From Adiantum capillus-veneris (Eukaryota > Streptophyta > Polypodiopsida > Polypodiales > Pteridaceae): DNA of 64,000 nt. The stretch covers positions 140,728,211-140,792,210 of the forward strand of contig CM043966.1 in the NCBI GenBank assembly GCA_014529385.2, in the 5' to 3' direction. Below the pieces are notes generated by a model. That model saw only the letters and a list, made by a program, of their open reading frames with translations, was not told the DNA's origin and searched no databases. A program made the translations under genes and the position numbers. This document shows positions 1-10,245 of this stretch, in pieces. The first letter of the stretch is position 1. Each line of letters starts with the position of its first letter.

Positions 1-489
1 TTAATGACGCATGCATTCAAAGAATACCTGAGAATATTCTTAGAAATATACATGGATGATCTTTGTGTACACTCTCTTCTACGAGAGGAACATATTGACC
101 ATTTGCAAAAGGTATTTGAGAAGTGCAGAACATATCGAATCTGTCTTAACCCAGAAAAGTGTATTTTTATGGTTAGGCAAGGCCGCATCTTAGGACACAT
201 TGTCTCAAGAAATGGCATAACCACTGACCTAGACAAAATCAAAGTCATAGTAGACCTGCCCAGGCCTACTAATGCGAAACAAGTGTAATCTTCCATGGGA
301 CACTGCGGATACTATCGAAGATTCATATATATGTATGCAGTCATCACACAACCTCTGTATCGTTTGTTAGTCAATTTTGACTGGACTAAGGAGTGTGAAA
401 CTTCATTCCAAAAGCTGAAGGAAAACCTCGTATCAGCACCTGTACTTAAAGCACTAAATGGGGAAAAGATATTCCATGTTCACATTGAT
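1..489 (+). pseudogene. Ty3/gypsy reverse transcriptase, C-terminal half (broken)
   Basis: This is the end of a Ty3/gypsy pol reverse transcriptase, which copies element RNA into DNA in cytoplasmic particles. The frame starting at 4 shows the catalytic YMDD motif near residue 17, then LNPEKC and ILGHIVS, then the thumb/connection block GHCGYYRRFI and the DWTKECETSFQKLKE segment that leads into RNase H. A single in-frame TAA at 286-288 breaks it. The fingers and palm N-terminus lie left of the window. RNase H, integrase and a protease-like tail follow in the same frame, so this is one decayed polyprotein. Gypsy assignment is secure; the clade is not. Confidence 0.9.
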
Positions 490-706
490 CTCGGGGCGGT
501 CACTTTTTAGAATGTGTATGATATCACGTGAGTTAACAGGAGAGGATTATTAAAAGACAAAAATGTATAAAAATGTATACATATAGAGGGGGTGGGGGTT
601 TTTTAAATAGGTTCATAGTGTAAGTATAGTATGTATATTGGGGTATTATTAATTACCTCTTAAATGCACGTGATATAGGGGTCTTTTGATAAGTGACTGC
701 CACGGG
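490..706. mobile_element. MITE-like non-autonomous DNA transposon, 217 bp
   Basis: A 217-bp insert splits the RNase H coding region. It is flanked by the 8-bp direct repeat ACATTGAT at 482-489 and 707-714, which is the target duplication. Its ends are inverted repeats: left CTCGGGGCGGTCACTT, right (reverse complement) CCCGTGGCAGTCACTT, with a second matched block ATATCACGTG further in, so the imperfect arms run about 40 bp. It has no coding capacity. The RT/RNase H frame is the same on both sides, and the insert plus one duplication is 225 bp, a multiple of three. The 8-bp duplication fits hAT, P or Merlin-type elements; I cannot name the family. Confidence 0.85.
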
Positions 707-1190
707 ACATTGATGCATCTGGATATGCAATCGGGAGTATTCTGGCTCAACATGGAGACGGAACAATGAATTTTCCAATTTGTTATGCAAGCCGACAGTT
801 AAATAGTGCAGAAAATAACTACACAACCACCGAAAGAGAGGGGTTAGGAATGATTTATGCTGTAAAGAATTTTCGGCATTATTTGCTCGCAAACAAATTT
901 GTGTTCTTCACAAATCATCAAGCTCTTTTGTATCTAGTTAATAAACCATGCAATATTGGGAGGATTGTACGTTGGTTTATTATATTGCTAGAGTTTGATC
1001 TCACAGTGGTAGTCAAAAAGGGTAAAACTCATCTACGGGCGGATCATCTTCCGAGGCTACACAACGGGGAAGCTTCTGAAGGAGTAGATGATGACATACT
1101 AGATGCTTATCTTTTCAATATTGAAATGATACCCAAATGGTCTCAGGAAATTGTTAGCATTCTTTCCTTTGGAGGTAGGTTTGATAACAC
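707..1190 (+). pseudogene. Ty3/gypsy RNase H domain (broken)
   Basis: This domain degrades the RNA strand of the RNA/DNA hybrid during reverse transcription. The frame resumes after the MITE with IDASGYAIGSILAQ, holding the first catalytic Asp, and then TTEREGLGMIYAVKNFRHYL with the catalytic Glu. The usual TDH motif reads TNH (FFTNHQALLYLVNKP), so one acidic residue has changed to Asn. The end, KKGKTHLRADHLPRL, is the normal HxxADxLSR-type finish. Unlike elements A, B and C in this window it is a conventional gypsy RNase H with no second archaeal-type domain. It belongs to the same pol as its neighbours. Confidence 0.85.
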
Positions 1191-2799
1191 GGAAGACAGA
1201 TCCAAACAACAAACAATTCGACAAACAAAAAACTTCCAATTGATTGCAGGACGGCGGTATCATCTAGGCTTGGACCAAATTCTACGATTATGTATAAATC
1301 CGGAGGAATTCGAGTGTTATCTTAAAGAAGCACATGTCTAGGATTGTGCATTTCATTGTTCGACAATGAAAACACACCAAAGACTGAAACAATTATGGGT
1401 TTATTGGCCAACTATGTACGCGGACACACATGCTTATGTTAACAATTGTACTATATGTAATGCCAAACGACCAGTGGATCACGCGACATTGTTTCATGTA
1501 AGCATTGCACCTGCATGGAGTCAATATATCATTGATTTCTTAACCACAAGGACGTTTTCTGAAAACATAACAAGAGTACAGAAAAGGGCTATAGAGCTGG
1601 AGACTTGTGACTTTTAGTTAATTGGGAACCAACTCTATACGCAAGGAAAGGACAATCAACTTAGAATCTGTGCAAGTGAAAGTGAATACCTGTTGATTCT
1701 AGAACACGCACATGGAGGCATAAGTGGAGGCCATTTTTCAGGCGATAAGACGACAAAAACTGTCTTAACCGCAGGAATATGGTGGCCTACATTTCATATG
1801 GATGCTGGCGAGTTTGTAAAGCGTTGTGACGCTTTTCAATGCACCAAGGTACCGATAAAGAGAGATGAGATGCCACTACGGCCAATGATGGGAGCAAGGG
1901 AATTTGCAAAATGGGGCATTGATTTTGTGGGACCTATTTCACCCCCTGCATATCGCACCCATACCCAATATATCATTGTGGCTAACGGACTATCTCACGA
2001 AATGGGCGGAAGCCAAGGCAACACAAAAAGCAGATGCACGAACCACTGCACAATTTTTGTATGAGAATGTTTTTGTACGATACGGTTTACCAATAGAAAT
2101 TGTCAGTGATTGAGGGACACATTTTCTTAATGAAGTCATTGAATATTTGCTAGAGTAATTCATGGTCATACATAGAAAAACTGTACCATATCATCCACAG
2201 GCAAATGGACAAGCTGAGGCCTCAAATAAAACACTATGCACGGTTTTGACTAAAATTGTATCAGAGTCAAGAACAGATTGGGACCAATAGCTACAATCAA
2301 CACTATGGGCATATAGGGTAGCTTACAAAACATCGATAGGAACGACACCGTACAACATGGTGTTTGGCCTAAATGCTATATTACCCATAGAGTTTTTAAT
2401 TCCAACTCTACGAGTAGCGAAACGCTTAGAATGGACAGGGCATGAGTCTCTTCAAGAATAGATGATCTTGAAAAGCTAAATGAACTTTGCCTGAGAGATG
2501 TAGCTTCGATCTATGCTAAAAAGAGAAGACAAAAGGAGTTTTTTGACAAGCATGTACGCACGAAAGAGTTCAAAACAGGTGATTATGTACTTGTTTATAC
2601 CTTGAAACAACATGCCAAGAAACTTAAAAAGCGAGGGATGGGACCCTTTGTGATTAGTGACCTATCACAAAGCGGATCTGTCAAGCTTGCTACATTAGCA
2701 GGAGAAGAAATGCCAAATTGGATTAGTGGGTGTCGATTAAAGAAATATCATTTACCACTAACACAGGATATGATTCAACAAATCCATCAAGAAAAATAA
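1191..2799 (+). pseudogene. Ty3/gypsy integrase with doubled N-terminal zinc module (broken)
   Basis: Integrase inserts element cDNA into the chromosome. Two HHCC-type N-terminal modules are present in tandem: the first around 1220-1480 (LDQILRLC, WPTMYADTHAYV, CTIC) and the second around 1620-1860 (GKDNQLRIC, GGHFSGDKTTKT, WWPTFHMDAGEFVKRC), where the final Cys pair is damaged (CDAFQC). The core follows: WGIDFVGPI (first Asp), IEIVSD (second Asp) and YHPQANGQAEASNK (Glu), then a C-terminal GPF module near 2640. Stops occur at 1339, 1615 and 2111, and a frameshift near 1990. Adjacent domains and frame identify it as part of the upstream pol. Confidence 0.85.
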
Positions 2800-3346
2800 C
2801 GGATGAAGGAGAAACAAAGGGTACGGGAAGAAGCCCAAGCAGAAGCAAAAGAACGCATTGCAAAAAGAAGGCTTCTACGACACCAACAACAATGTGGACC
2901 ACCATTGTGAATAAATACTATTAAACTAATGAATTTTGATGAAGACAGAGTGGAGCCAATAATTGCAATCAAAGTGGGTAAGAATCAAGTTGAATCGAGG
3001 GCATTGCTTGATTCTAGATCTCAAGAAAATTTGATCTCTTACAGATCATACAAACAGCTCAAGCCCACAGGTCAACTTCATCCTACTCAACAAGTGCTGA
3101 AAAGTAGTACATCACATTCGCTAAAAACATTGGGCTGGACTATATTGCATATACAAGTACATCAATATATTTACAAACACAAATTTTGTGGTCGAGGATG
3201 AAAGCACACAACACCCCATGTTGTTGGGACAACCTTGGCAAAAAGCGTACAATGTGCAGATAGATTGGAGTGCGAATGCAGTCAAAATTCAGCATGCACA
3301 AGAACAAAAGGTGATATCCTTTGATCAACAACCCCGGAATAATTAG
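2800..3346 (+). pseudogene. aspartic-protease-like module downstream of integrase
   Basis: The integrase frame continues after TAA 2797-2799 into a basic, probably helical stretch at 2803-2910 (MKEKQRVREEAQAEAKER) and, still in frame, into a retropepsin-like domain at 2929-3346. The flap-side motif reads ALLDSRSQENLISY, where the Gly of a normal D-S-G is Arg. After a frameshift near 3185 the second half shows PMLLGQPWQKAYNVQIDW, like the LGRPW block of plant gypsy proteases. Proteases normally sit between gag and reverse transcriptase, so this position is odd. No LTR or primer site separates it from integrase. It could instead be the start of a second element, but frame continuity argues against that. 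Confidence 0.6.
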
Positions 3347-4036
3347 CTGCCAGCAATGCAATCACGGGATAAAGAGACAAAAGGAAGGGTGCCACTAAAG
3401 AACAACACGATACCCATGGTAAACAAACAGGGAACTGCCAACCATGTTCACTCCAGGTATAAAAAGTCATCGGCTGTAGTGAAGAGATCAGAGTTAGCAA
3501 CACGAGAAAAACAAGTATGGGTGCGGAAAGATAGAGATGACATGGCAAACAAACCACATGATACAACAGAAGAATTCAACAGAAACAGATAGTTCAACCA
3601 AAAACTAAGGGAATAAAACAGATATGGATCCCAAAGAAAATGCTCAGCAACAACTCAAATGCGACTCGCATTTGGATCCCAAAACCGAAGCAAAAGGAAC
3701 TCCCTTCAGTACAAGCAACATCGGAAGGCAGACAACTGCATATGAAACCAACAAACCGATTTATGTGGGTGCCAATCAACAACAAAACAATGGCAACCGC
3801 GGAAGTAGCCATAAACCTACAAAAATTTCCAAAGCAAAGCTACCAATGGAAAGCAAAAGAGACCAGGTCTACGACCAATTTCGCCACGAAAATTCTCTCC
3901 TAGGAGACGACTACGGCCATATCAACAGTAGCGGCAACACTCGTGACTTTTTCAAGAAAGACAATCAAACAAAGAGCAGTAGAGTTACAGCTTTTACTTG
4001 CAAAGAAAACAGGAAACCTCGAGGCGAATGCCAATA
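3347..4036 (+). pseudogene. polar tail with repeated K/R-x-W-[IV]-[PR] motifs
   Basis: This follows the protease-like module in the same frame (stop at 3344-3346, then LPAMQSRDKETK) and shifts frame near 3595. It is rich in Lys, Gln, Asn and Thr, with no hydrophobic core visible. Short Trp motifs recur: KQVWVRK near 3513, KQIWIPK at 3616, RIWIPK near 3657 and RFMWVPI near 3757. I do not recognise the domain. Trp-x-Pro-Lys motifs occur in linker regions of some plant retroelement polyproteins, which is the only hint to a role. It is probably the C-terminal tail of the same pol protein. Confidence 0.45.
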
Positions 4037-4204
4037 AGCATCTTTCTTATACCCTTCTCTTACACAACATTAATTTTTCCATGCATTGACCGAGTATGCA
4101 TTATATAGGGCCACATTACACGGCCAAGCATTAGCACAATTTTTTCAACCCATGCACGGCACATACATCGAGCCGATACCTTGTCGTCCGGGAGGACTCT
4201 GGCT

Positions 4205-4219
4205 AGGGGGGGGGGGAGG
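4205..4219 (+). other. candidate polypurine tract
   Basis: An unbroken purine run with eleven G (A, G x 11, AGG) lies 170 bp after the last coding-like stretch of the element. A polypurine tract primes plus-strand DNA synthesis just before the 3' LTR. The next TG that could open an LTR is TGCGGACC at 4230. No second LTR copy is in the window, so this cannot be confirmed. Confidence 0.4.
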
Positions 4220-5817
4220 CATTCTCAAATGCGGACCCCAATGGCAGAAAGAGCAAAAAAGAGCATGTTTTTCGACTATTTTTAAGGGTTGTTGTTTGAT
4301 TGTGAAATTTTCTGGACAAACCCAAGTACATATGCCCTTATACAACATGAATCTACAAGTATATGGGGCCAAACGCCAAATCAAGCCCCTAGGTGTGTGT
4401 ATATAAGTAAAAATAGCCATTTTTCGGGCAAAATATTGTTAAAACGGAGAAATCCAGTCATAAAAATTGCATGTGAGTGTATATAATGTTTTGCGGTGAT
4501 ATTTTTTATTTATTATGATTTTTGGGGATTTTTTGGGTTTGATTTTCTATTTTCCTTTTAATTTTGCTAATTTTTGGTAGAAAAACTTCAAAAATACAAA
4601 AAGCAGGTGAAAAACGGTCGTAATGAAAAAACAAATATGGGGATGATCAGTGACTATAGGACAACCTATGGTACAATGGGGGTGTAATTATGAGACTGGA
4701 GCGGAAAGCGTGTTTTGACCAGATTTTGATCGAAACGTCAAATTTCTTGTAAACTGAGCAAATGGAGTCCAAATCAAGAAATTTTTGAGCCTAAACCGCA
4801 TCTCGCATGAAGTTGGGAGCACATGTCAAATTTCATGAAAAGTGGTTCGGGGACCCCATTATAAGAATTTTTCACTTCATTTTAAGCTCATTTCCACTAT
4901 TGACCTTTGAGAGAGAGCTCTTGCCACCTAAAGCGAACGGAACTTCCAGCAGCTTCTACGACACGCACGACTATCTGATGGGATTCAGACATGAGAGGTA
5001 GGCTCACCACCTTGAGCTTTTCGCGTATGTTTGTCGTTTTGTCGCGAAAACTAGCGTAGGGTTCACACAGAAAGCGGGCAGTAGAGACCTACAAGTAGAA
5101 GTGGCCACCTAATGGCTAACCCAAAATCAATGAGACTTCATCGGCAGCTTACCCTAGCATAGGAGACCAGTCTTGAATGCCCAAAGGCAGTAGAAAACCA
5201 TTGGGGAAAACCCTAATTCCTAGATCCCCGCAAGAGGCCTCCAAATGGGAAATCGACGGAGAGGCGCCCAAATGCTACCAAAATGCATGGGTAGGAGCAT
5301 CTCGACATGCTTGACAAGTCTATGTAGCCCACATGACCAAAAAGTGACCCGTAACAGCACTAAACTTCAGAAACGGCAACAGATACACAAAGCATCAAAT
5401 AGCTCTCGCGGCCAAACCGCATGTCCGTTTGCCACCCAGCTTCACGAGCGGCTTTCCTAGACCATCAACAACCAAGTCCTATGGTGGTAGACCACCACAA
5501 GTCATCGAGGACATGTAAACGCAACCACAAGTGCTTCTAGAGCGACAAATTTCTAAATGGAGCTCCGGTGAAGCCAAAGTCGACAAAAACCATACGGCAA
5601 AGATCCCCAAGGGATCGGGAAGCTATGGAGACCAACATCAAGAAATTTCATCTCGCCGAAAAGCACTCCAAAAGTTAGAAAACAACTCGGAGGCTCTGAA
5701 ATCCACACAGGGAGTTACTTTCTATCTATTTGACTTTTTTGTTGAAATAAGGCTTAAAAGGGACTCAGGGGGATTAAGGGCAGGCACCAGTAGCACATTC
5801 AGTAAAAATTTCATCAA
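4220..5817. other. non-coding stretch, probably LTR or untranslated retroelement sequence
   Basis: No coding frame here resembles a known protein. The left part is A/T-rich with T-runs (4490-4580). Around 4740-5060 there is mixed sequence, including a hairpin with arms TTTTCGCG and CGCGAAAA near 5020-5055. By position it should hold the 3' LTR of the preceding gypsy element, but no paired copy or target duplication is available to set its limits. Confidence 0.4.
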
Positions 5818-5843
5818 GAGACATCCTACGCGTAGGATGTCTC
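5818..5843. repeat. palindrome array 1, copy 1 (26 bp, perfect)
   Basis: A perfect 26-bp inverted repeat with no spacer. Its central 20 bases are ACATCCTACGCGTAGGATGT, centred on the CGCG of an ACGCGT. The flanks are G..C outside a 24-bp core shared with two more copies downstream. Confidence 0.95.
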
Positions 5844-6102
5844 AAGGCCATTTCTGGGCACAAAACCCAACAACACTCATCACACACATTTTTTGAATAG
5901 CCTTTACATGCTAGCCACCAAGTTTCATCACATTTGGACCAAAATTGACCTCATATGCATGAAAAAACGCAAAATCAAGGCATAGAGGCAATAATGGGCC
6001 ATAGACCTACCAAAACCTATCCAAATCACATGAAACTTGCACAATACAGTCATGAGCACATTGCCAACCAATCTGTGTGGTCACCTGGAAAAAATGATGA
6101 AG

Positions 6103-6128
6103 TAGACATCCTACGCGTAGGATGTCTA
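6103..6128. repeat. palindrome array 1, copy 2 (26 bp, perfect)
   Basis: Same 24-bp core as the copy 285 bp upstream (central ACATCCTACGCGTAGGATGT), here extended by T..A instead of G..C. The surrounding sequence (ATGATGAAGT before it) is similar to the third copy but clearly diverged. Confidence 0.95.
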
Positions 6129-6577
6129 AATGACATTTTTTGTCTGCAGAGTGTGTTTTTCAATTCCAGATCTATTCATACCACCTTCAAGAGCACATAT
6201 ATCAAGTTTCAAGTCATTCTAATCATTTTTGACCCCAAACACCTCCAAGATACACTTTTTGAGCCCAAAAACACTACACATGGTCTTACCAACACCAATT
6301 CTTGTCCAAATCAAAATCCAAGAGCAGGGTCATTTTCCACAGGCCAAGAGCTACCCACACAACAAGTCTCATGCTATTTTGATGAAATAGACAAATTTCA
6401 ACCCATTTGAAAATCATTTGCCACCTGTTGTGGATATCCTACTCAATTTGTGAGCCTAAAGCCTGAATCTGCCCAAAAATGCACTTTTTGATACCCAAAT
6501 CCAATTCCAATCATATAGCCATGTTGCACAGGCCAAGGACCAACAGCATGCCAAGTTTCACCAAAAACTGATGAAAA

Positions 6578-6601
6578 AGACATCCTACGCGTAGGATGTC
6601 T
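6578..6601. repeat. palindrome array 1, copy 3 (24 bp, perfect)
   Basis: Third copy of the 24-bp core, 475 bp after copy 2, again without a single mismatch between arms. It is preceded by CTGATGAAAA. The bases immediately outside (A/A) do not pair, so the core ends here. Confidence 0.95.
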
Positions 6602-6766
6602 AATTGATAAATTTTGGCCATAATTATACTGTGAGCACATGCAGGGTTTCCCAAGTTTCTTTTAAGTTCTATTTTCAATTTTCAAGTCATTTGGATAGTT
6701 AAAACTCAGTTTCTCAGCCGATATGGAAAAAAGGCTAACTTTGGACTACTGAGTGCAATAGCATCT

Positions 6767-7064
6767 ATGGCAGCCGCAAAATCACCGGCAAAGAAGAAGA
6801 GGGTGACCATAAAAGACTATTTGGAAGAAGTGGAGCCATTTTTCATACCAGAAGGAACTCTAAAGCCAACCAGCACGTGGATTCAGGAGGACTTGCTAGA
6901 TTCTAATGATCTGAAGATCTACTAAGGCGTGTTCAAAGACACTGAAGGAAATGTAATAGAGCTACCCATGCTACCTCGGGAGCTCAATGAGTTTGTCAGA
7001 AGAAAAATGGCAGAGTACCTAGAGAAAATAGATCTCCATAACTATTTTGAAGTTGTGCCAGCTG
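6767..7064 (+). pseudogene. unknown ORF remnant with basic N-terminus (possible gag start)
   Basis: From ATG 6767 a frame reads 52 residues to TAA 6923-6925 and stays open for 45 more. It starts with a Lys/Arg cluster (KSPAKKKRV, resembling a nuclear localisation signal), followed by an acidic, amphipathic region (DYLEEVEPFF, then after the stop NVIELPMLPRELNEFVRRKM). I do not recognise the family. It lies 165 bp after the palindrome array, so it may be the first ORF of a retroelement whose leader carries that array. It ends abruptly where an oppositely oriented integrase fragment begins. Confidence 0.4.
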
Positions 7065-7375
7065 GAATAATCATATGAGAATTTGCCTCTTTTACCTCTT
7101 TAGCCTCAACCCATCTGGTGAGATACTCTATGGCCATCACAATATACTTGTTACCGTTGGCTAACTTGGACAATGGACCAATAGCATCCAAATCCCACTT
7201 TTGAAAGGCATCCTGTGCTATGATAGCCCCTTGCAGTTCAACTACCAATCTGCTTTCACCCATTACTTGGCACTGATGCCATGTTTTGCACCAATAATGC
7301 ACATCCCGTACAATAGAAGGCCACCAAATTCCACTTCTCAAAATGCTAAATAGGTGAGCATTGTGAACCTTCTAA
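7065..7375 (-). pseudogene. Tat-like gypsy integrase fragment, antisense
   Basis: The minus strand encodes the zinc-module end and the first part of the integrase core: SGIWWPSIVRDVHYWCKTWHQC, then ESRLVVELQGAIIAQDAF, KWDLDAIGPL (first catalytic Asp) and YIVMAIEYLTRWVEAKEV. The second Asp and the Glu are absent. It closely matches the integrases of elements A (about 24540-24850) and C (about 62330-62640) elsewhere in this window, so it is a scrap of the same lineage. Both ends are abrupt, with no LTR or target duplication nearby. Confidence 0.8.
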
Positions 7376-7990
7376 TTTATTTCACCTATACATAGTTTTT
7401 TCTTATGGTGGTCATTCTGTTTTTGTGAAACTTTTATGGTTTATTAGGTTTTTTCCTATCAGGTTTTGATTCTTTTATGATTTTTGCGTGACTTTTTGAA
7501 AATTTTATGTTTTTTAATGATTTATCTGTGATTTTTTATTTAATGTGTTTTAAATAAATTTTATGATTTTTTTGGTCAATTTTGGATTTTTAATGAGTTT
7601 TTTGAGAGGTTTTTTTTAAAAAAAATAAGTTTTTTATTTTTTTCTGATTTTTTAATGTGGTTTTTAGTTATTATTTATTATTTATATTTTATTTTATTTA
7701 TTAATTATTTTTAAAACTCTTTTTTTAAAGAATTTTGTGAGTTTTTTATGTTTTTTTGTTAATTTTTTATTTGAATTTTTTATTATTTTGATGGTTTTTT
7801 GTGATTGTTTGTAATTTTTAAAAGCCTTTTTTTTAATTTTATATTGGATTTTTTGTGACCTTTTTTTTAAACGTAATTTTCTAATCTCTTTTTTTATTTT
7901 TTAATGAGTTTTTTAATTCTCTTTTGTGATTTATTTTGATTTTTTTAATTTTTTTGGTTCTTCTGATTACCTTCTTAGTTACGTGGCGGG
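7376..7990. other. very T-rich plus strand, no gene
   Basis: About 600 bp of T-runs with interspersed GTTTTT and ATTTTT words. No coding frame has protein-like composition. It could be an A-rich non-coding tail of a minus-strand element, given the minus-strand primer site at 10222. I see nothing else in it. Confidence 0.6.
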
Positions 7991-8640
7991 TCATTAGAGG
8001 TTGACTAGCGCTGATTACGGCATGGATTGGTTTGTGTTTGAACGTGCGCATGGGCACAATGACCTGGTAGCTGACGGGCAGGAGCCGAGGCGCGTGCAGG
8101 TCCAAGAGGGACGCTCATGCGGTGGCAGGGAGGTACACCAAAAGGGGTTAGTGTTGACTGTAGCCAACGAAGATGTGGCAGTTTTTGGCGGGCAGTGACG
8201 TGAGAGAGCAAGTGGGCAACGTCGCAGCGGTGTACTACAGGGAGTTTTCCTGCTGATGTGGCGTCTGCCGATGTTGATTGCGGGCGGAACGAGGCTAGTG
8301 ACACAAGGGGAGAGAGAGGAGTGGGAAAAAGCGGGTGGATTCCGGGGCCCGGGCTAGCAGCGTGCGAGAGAGTTTTTGAGAGAATAAGGGAGAGAGAGAG
8401 AGTGAGAGAGAAAAGGACAAAACGTGACTTTTAGAGAGATAATGACAAGGTTAGTGAGAGAGTGAGGGGGAGGAGACAGAAAGTGAGAGAGTTAGACAGT
8501 GATTGATAATAATCACGTTGAGGTGGGGGTGGGGAGAAGAAAGAAAGCTAGAGAGAGAGTGAGGGTGAGGGGGTGTGTTCACGCGGAGCGAGAAATAGGA
8601 AACGACCAGCAAAAAAGAAGAAGATTTTTTAAACGTTGTA
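7991..8640. other. G+C-richer stretch with GA-rich tract, no recognised gene
   Basis: Base composition changes sharply at about 7980. The part to 8330 is G/C-rich and open on both strands, but neither translation resembles a known family. From 8360 to 8600 the plus strand is purine-rich with GAGAGA and GTGAGAG repeats. Pyrimidine-rich leaders of this type are common near LTR promoters, but I cannot show one here. Confidence 0.4.
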
Positions 8641-10221
8641 GGAAACTATCCCAAGAGACCGTAAAGATCTACCCGAAGAATTTTATGTGCCGCAAGGCAC
8701 GGACCTCGCAACTCGAATTGGTCGTTCTTTTCTTAAATTCCAAACATCCACAAATGCCAACGAAAATTAGCCGAAACTCCAAAAAAAGCCAGAAAATACC
8801 AAAAATTGCCAGAAAAGTCCAAAAACTTCCCAAAAAAATCTAGGAGTCTTGAAAAATCACTTGCAATCACAACCGAACATTTTTTATACGCAAAAGCACA
8901 CCAAAAATTGCAAATTTTACCAAAAATACAATTTATGAACAATCATCAACCCGGCCCTCGAAAATAATGAAATGCTCAAAACTTACCACGGAGGGCACAA
9001 ATGCGAACAAAATGATGCCTAAGCACGCACACACAAAATAAATCCTAAAGATCGCAAAATATCAATTTTTTATGGAACTAACCGAAAATTAATGACAAAA
9101 TTAATTAAAAATCACCAAAAATTTGCAAAAATTATCTGAAAAATATCCAAAAAATTCTAAAAATTCTCCACACATAGGGGAATAGTGCAGCCAAATAAAA
9201 TTGCAAAAATCACATCAATTCAATAGCCAAACAATTTCATCATAAAATCAAGACTAGGCAATTAAACCGACAAAATTAGGTAAAAAATTGACGCAATTGG
9301 AGTGTGTAAGTCCCTGTTTTGAGCACAAAAATGCAGCAATTAACCATTACACACATCAATCATGCAAATTAAACACTTTTTTGACACACACACTAATAAA
9401 ATTTACAATTTTTACCAATCTTTAGGTGCGCACACAAAAGGGTTAAACTTGTCAAATTTGCAATGTGACTTCACAAATCATTAGTTGGCCATGAGCACAA
9501 CACAAATCAATCATCACAATTGAAAAATCATTAAACACACATTGATTTTTAGCTGCACAAACATGGGCAAAATAGTGCACACACCTAAATTTAGGCATAC
9601 ACACACTCAATTAGAATGCACACACACTTGATTTTAGTGCACACAGACTTGAAATTGACCATCCAAGCATGCAATTAACTCAATTAGGCACCCAATTAGC
9701 AACCTACAATCACCAATTAGCAATTGAAACTTGTCAAATTCATACGCCACCGAATCTTAAAAATTTCGAAATTACGACGGCATAAAAACGAACAATCGAA
9801 AAATTTTCAATCCAACATACCATCACATTGCATTGCATCAACATAGCATAGCATTACATTGCATCATCATGGTGGGATCTCTACACAATTCTACACATCT
9901 GTAGATTCTAGGGAGGTTGAGAATACCACTTTGATTAGGTACCTTTCCATTGAAGATCAACTGAATGGTCGAATGCTCCAATCCTTCATAGCAAATTAGT
10001 AAGTTAGCTAAAATTAGTGAAATAAGCAAGGGGTTAGTGTGAAATTAAAGTGTGTAAACACAATTGGCAAGATACAGTGACACATTAGGGAATTATGAAC
10101 ACATTGCTTCATGCACACATATCCAAAATCCACAAAAACATAAACACACAAGTGAAATTAGTAGTGAAATGAGTGAGCTAATGCATTCGATTATGCCACA
10201 ATTACACTAGCATAGGCCATC
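8641..10221 (-). other. A/C-rich non-coding interior of a minus-strand LTR element
   Basis: The plus strand is A- and C-rich with many ACACAC and CAAAAAT words. Reading from the minus-strand primer site at 10222-10240 toward lower coordinates, this is where leader and gag should lie, yet no gag, protease or polymerase motif is present. One 63-codon minus frame at 9838-10029 (with GILNLPRIYRCVELCRDPT) is unrecognised and not convincing. Either the element is a large non-coding (LARD-like) derivative or its coding part has been lost. Confidence 0.4.
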
Positions 10222-10240
10222 GTCCCCGGAAATGACGCCA
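10222..10240 (-). other. primer binding site, tRNA-Asp-like
   Basis: On the minus strand this reads TGGCGTCATTTCCGGGGAC. Plant gypsy elements commonly carry TGGCGCCGTTGCCGGGGA, complementary to the 3' end of tRNA-Asp; 15 of 18 positions match. It sits 5 bp inside an LTR-like TG boundary at 10246, as expected for a minus-strand element whose 5' LTR lies at higher coordinates. Confidence 0.65.
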
Positions 10241-10245
10241 AATTT

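Noticed and set aside
5020-5055. TTTTCGCG/CGCGAAAA hairpin as a terminator or RNA element
   Set aside because: Eight-base stem with a long loop in non-coding plant DNA; no supporting context.
5818-6601. CRISPR-like array from regularly recurring 24-bp repeats
   Set aside because: Only three copies, 285 and 475 bp apart, each a full palindrome, in eukaryotic transposon DNA.
8005-8304. 99-codon minus ORF in G/C-rich sequence, possible host gene
   Set aside because: No motif, low-complexity surroundings, and an equally open plus frame; composition alone explains it.
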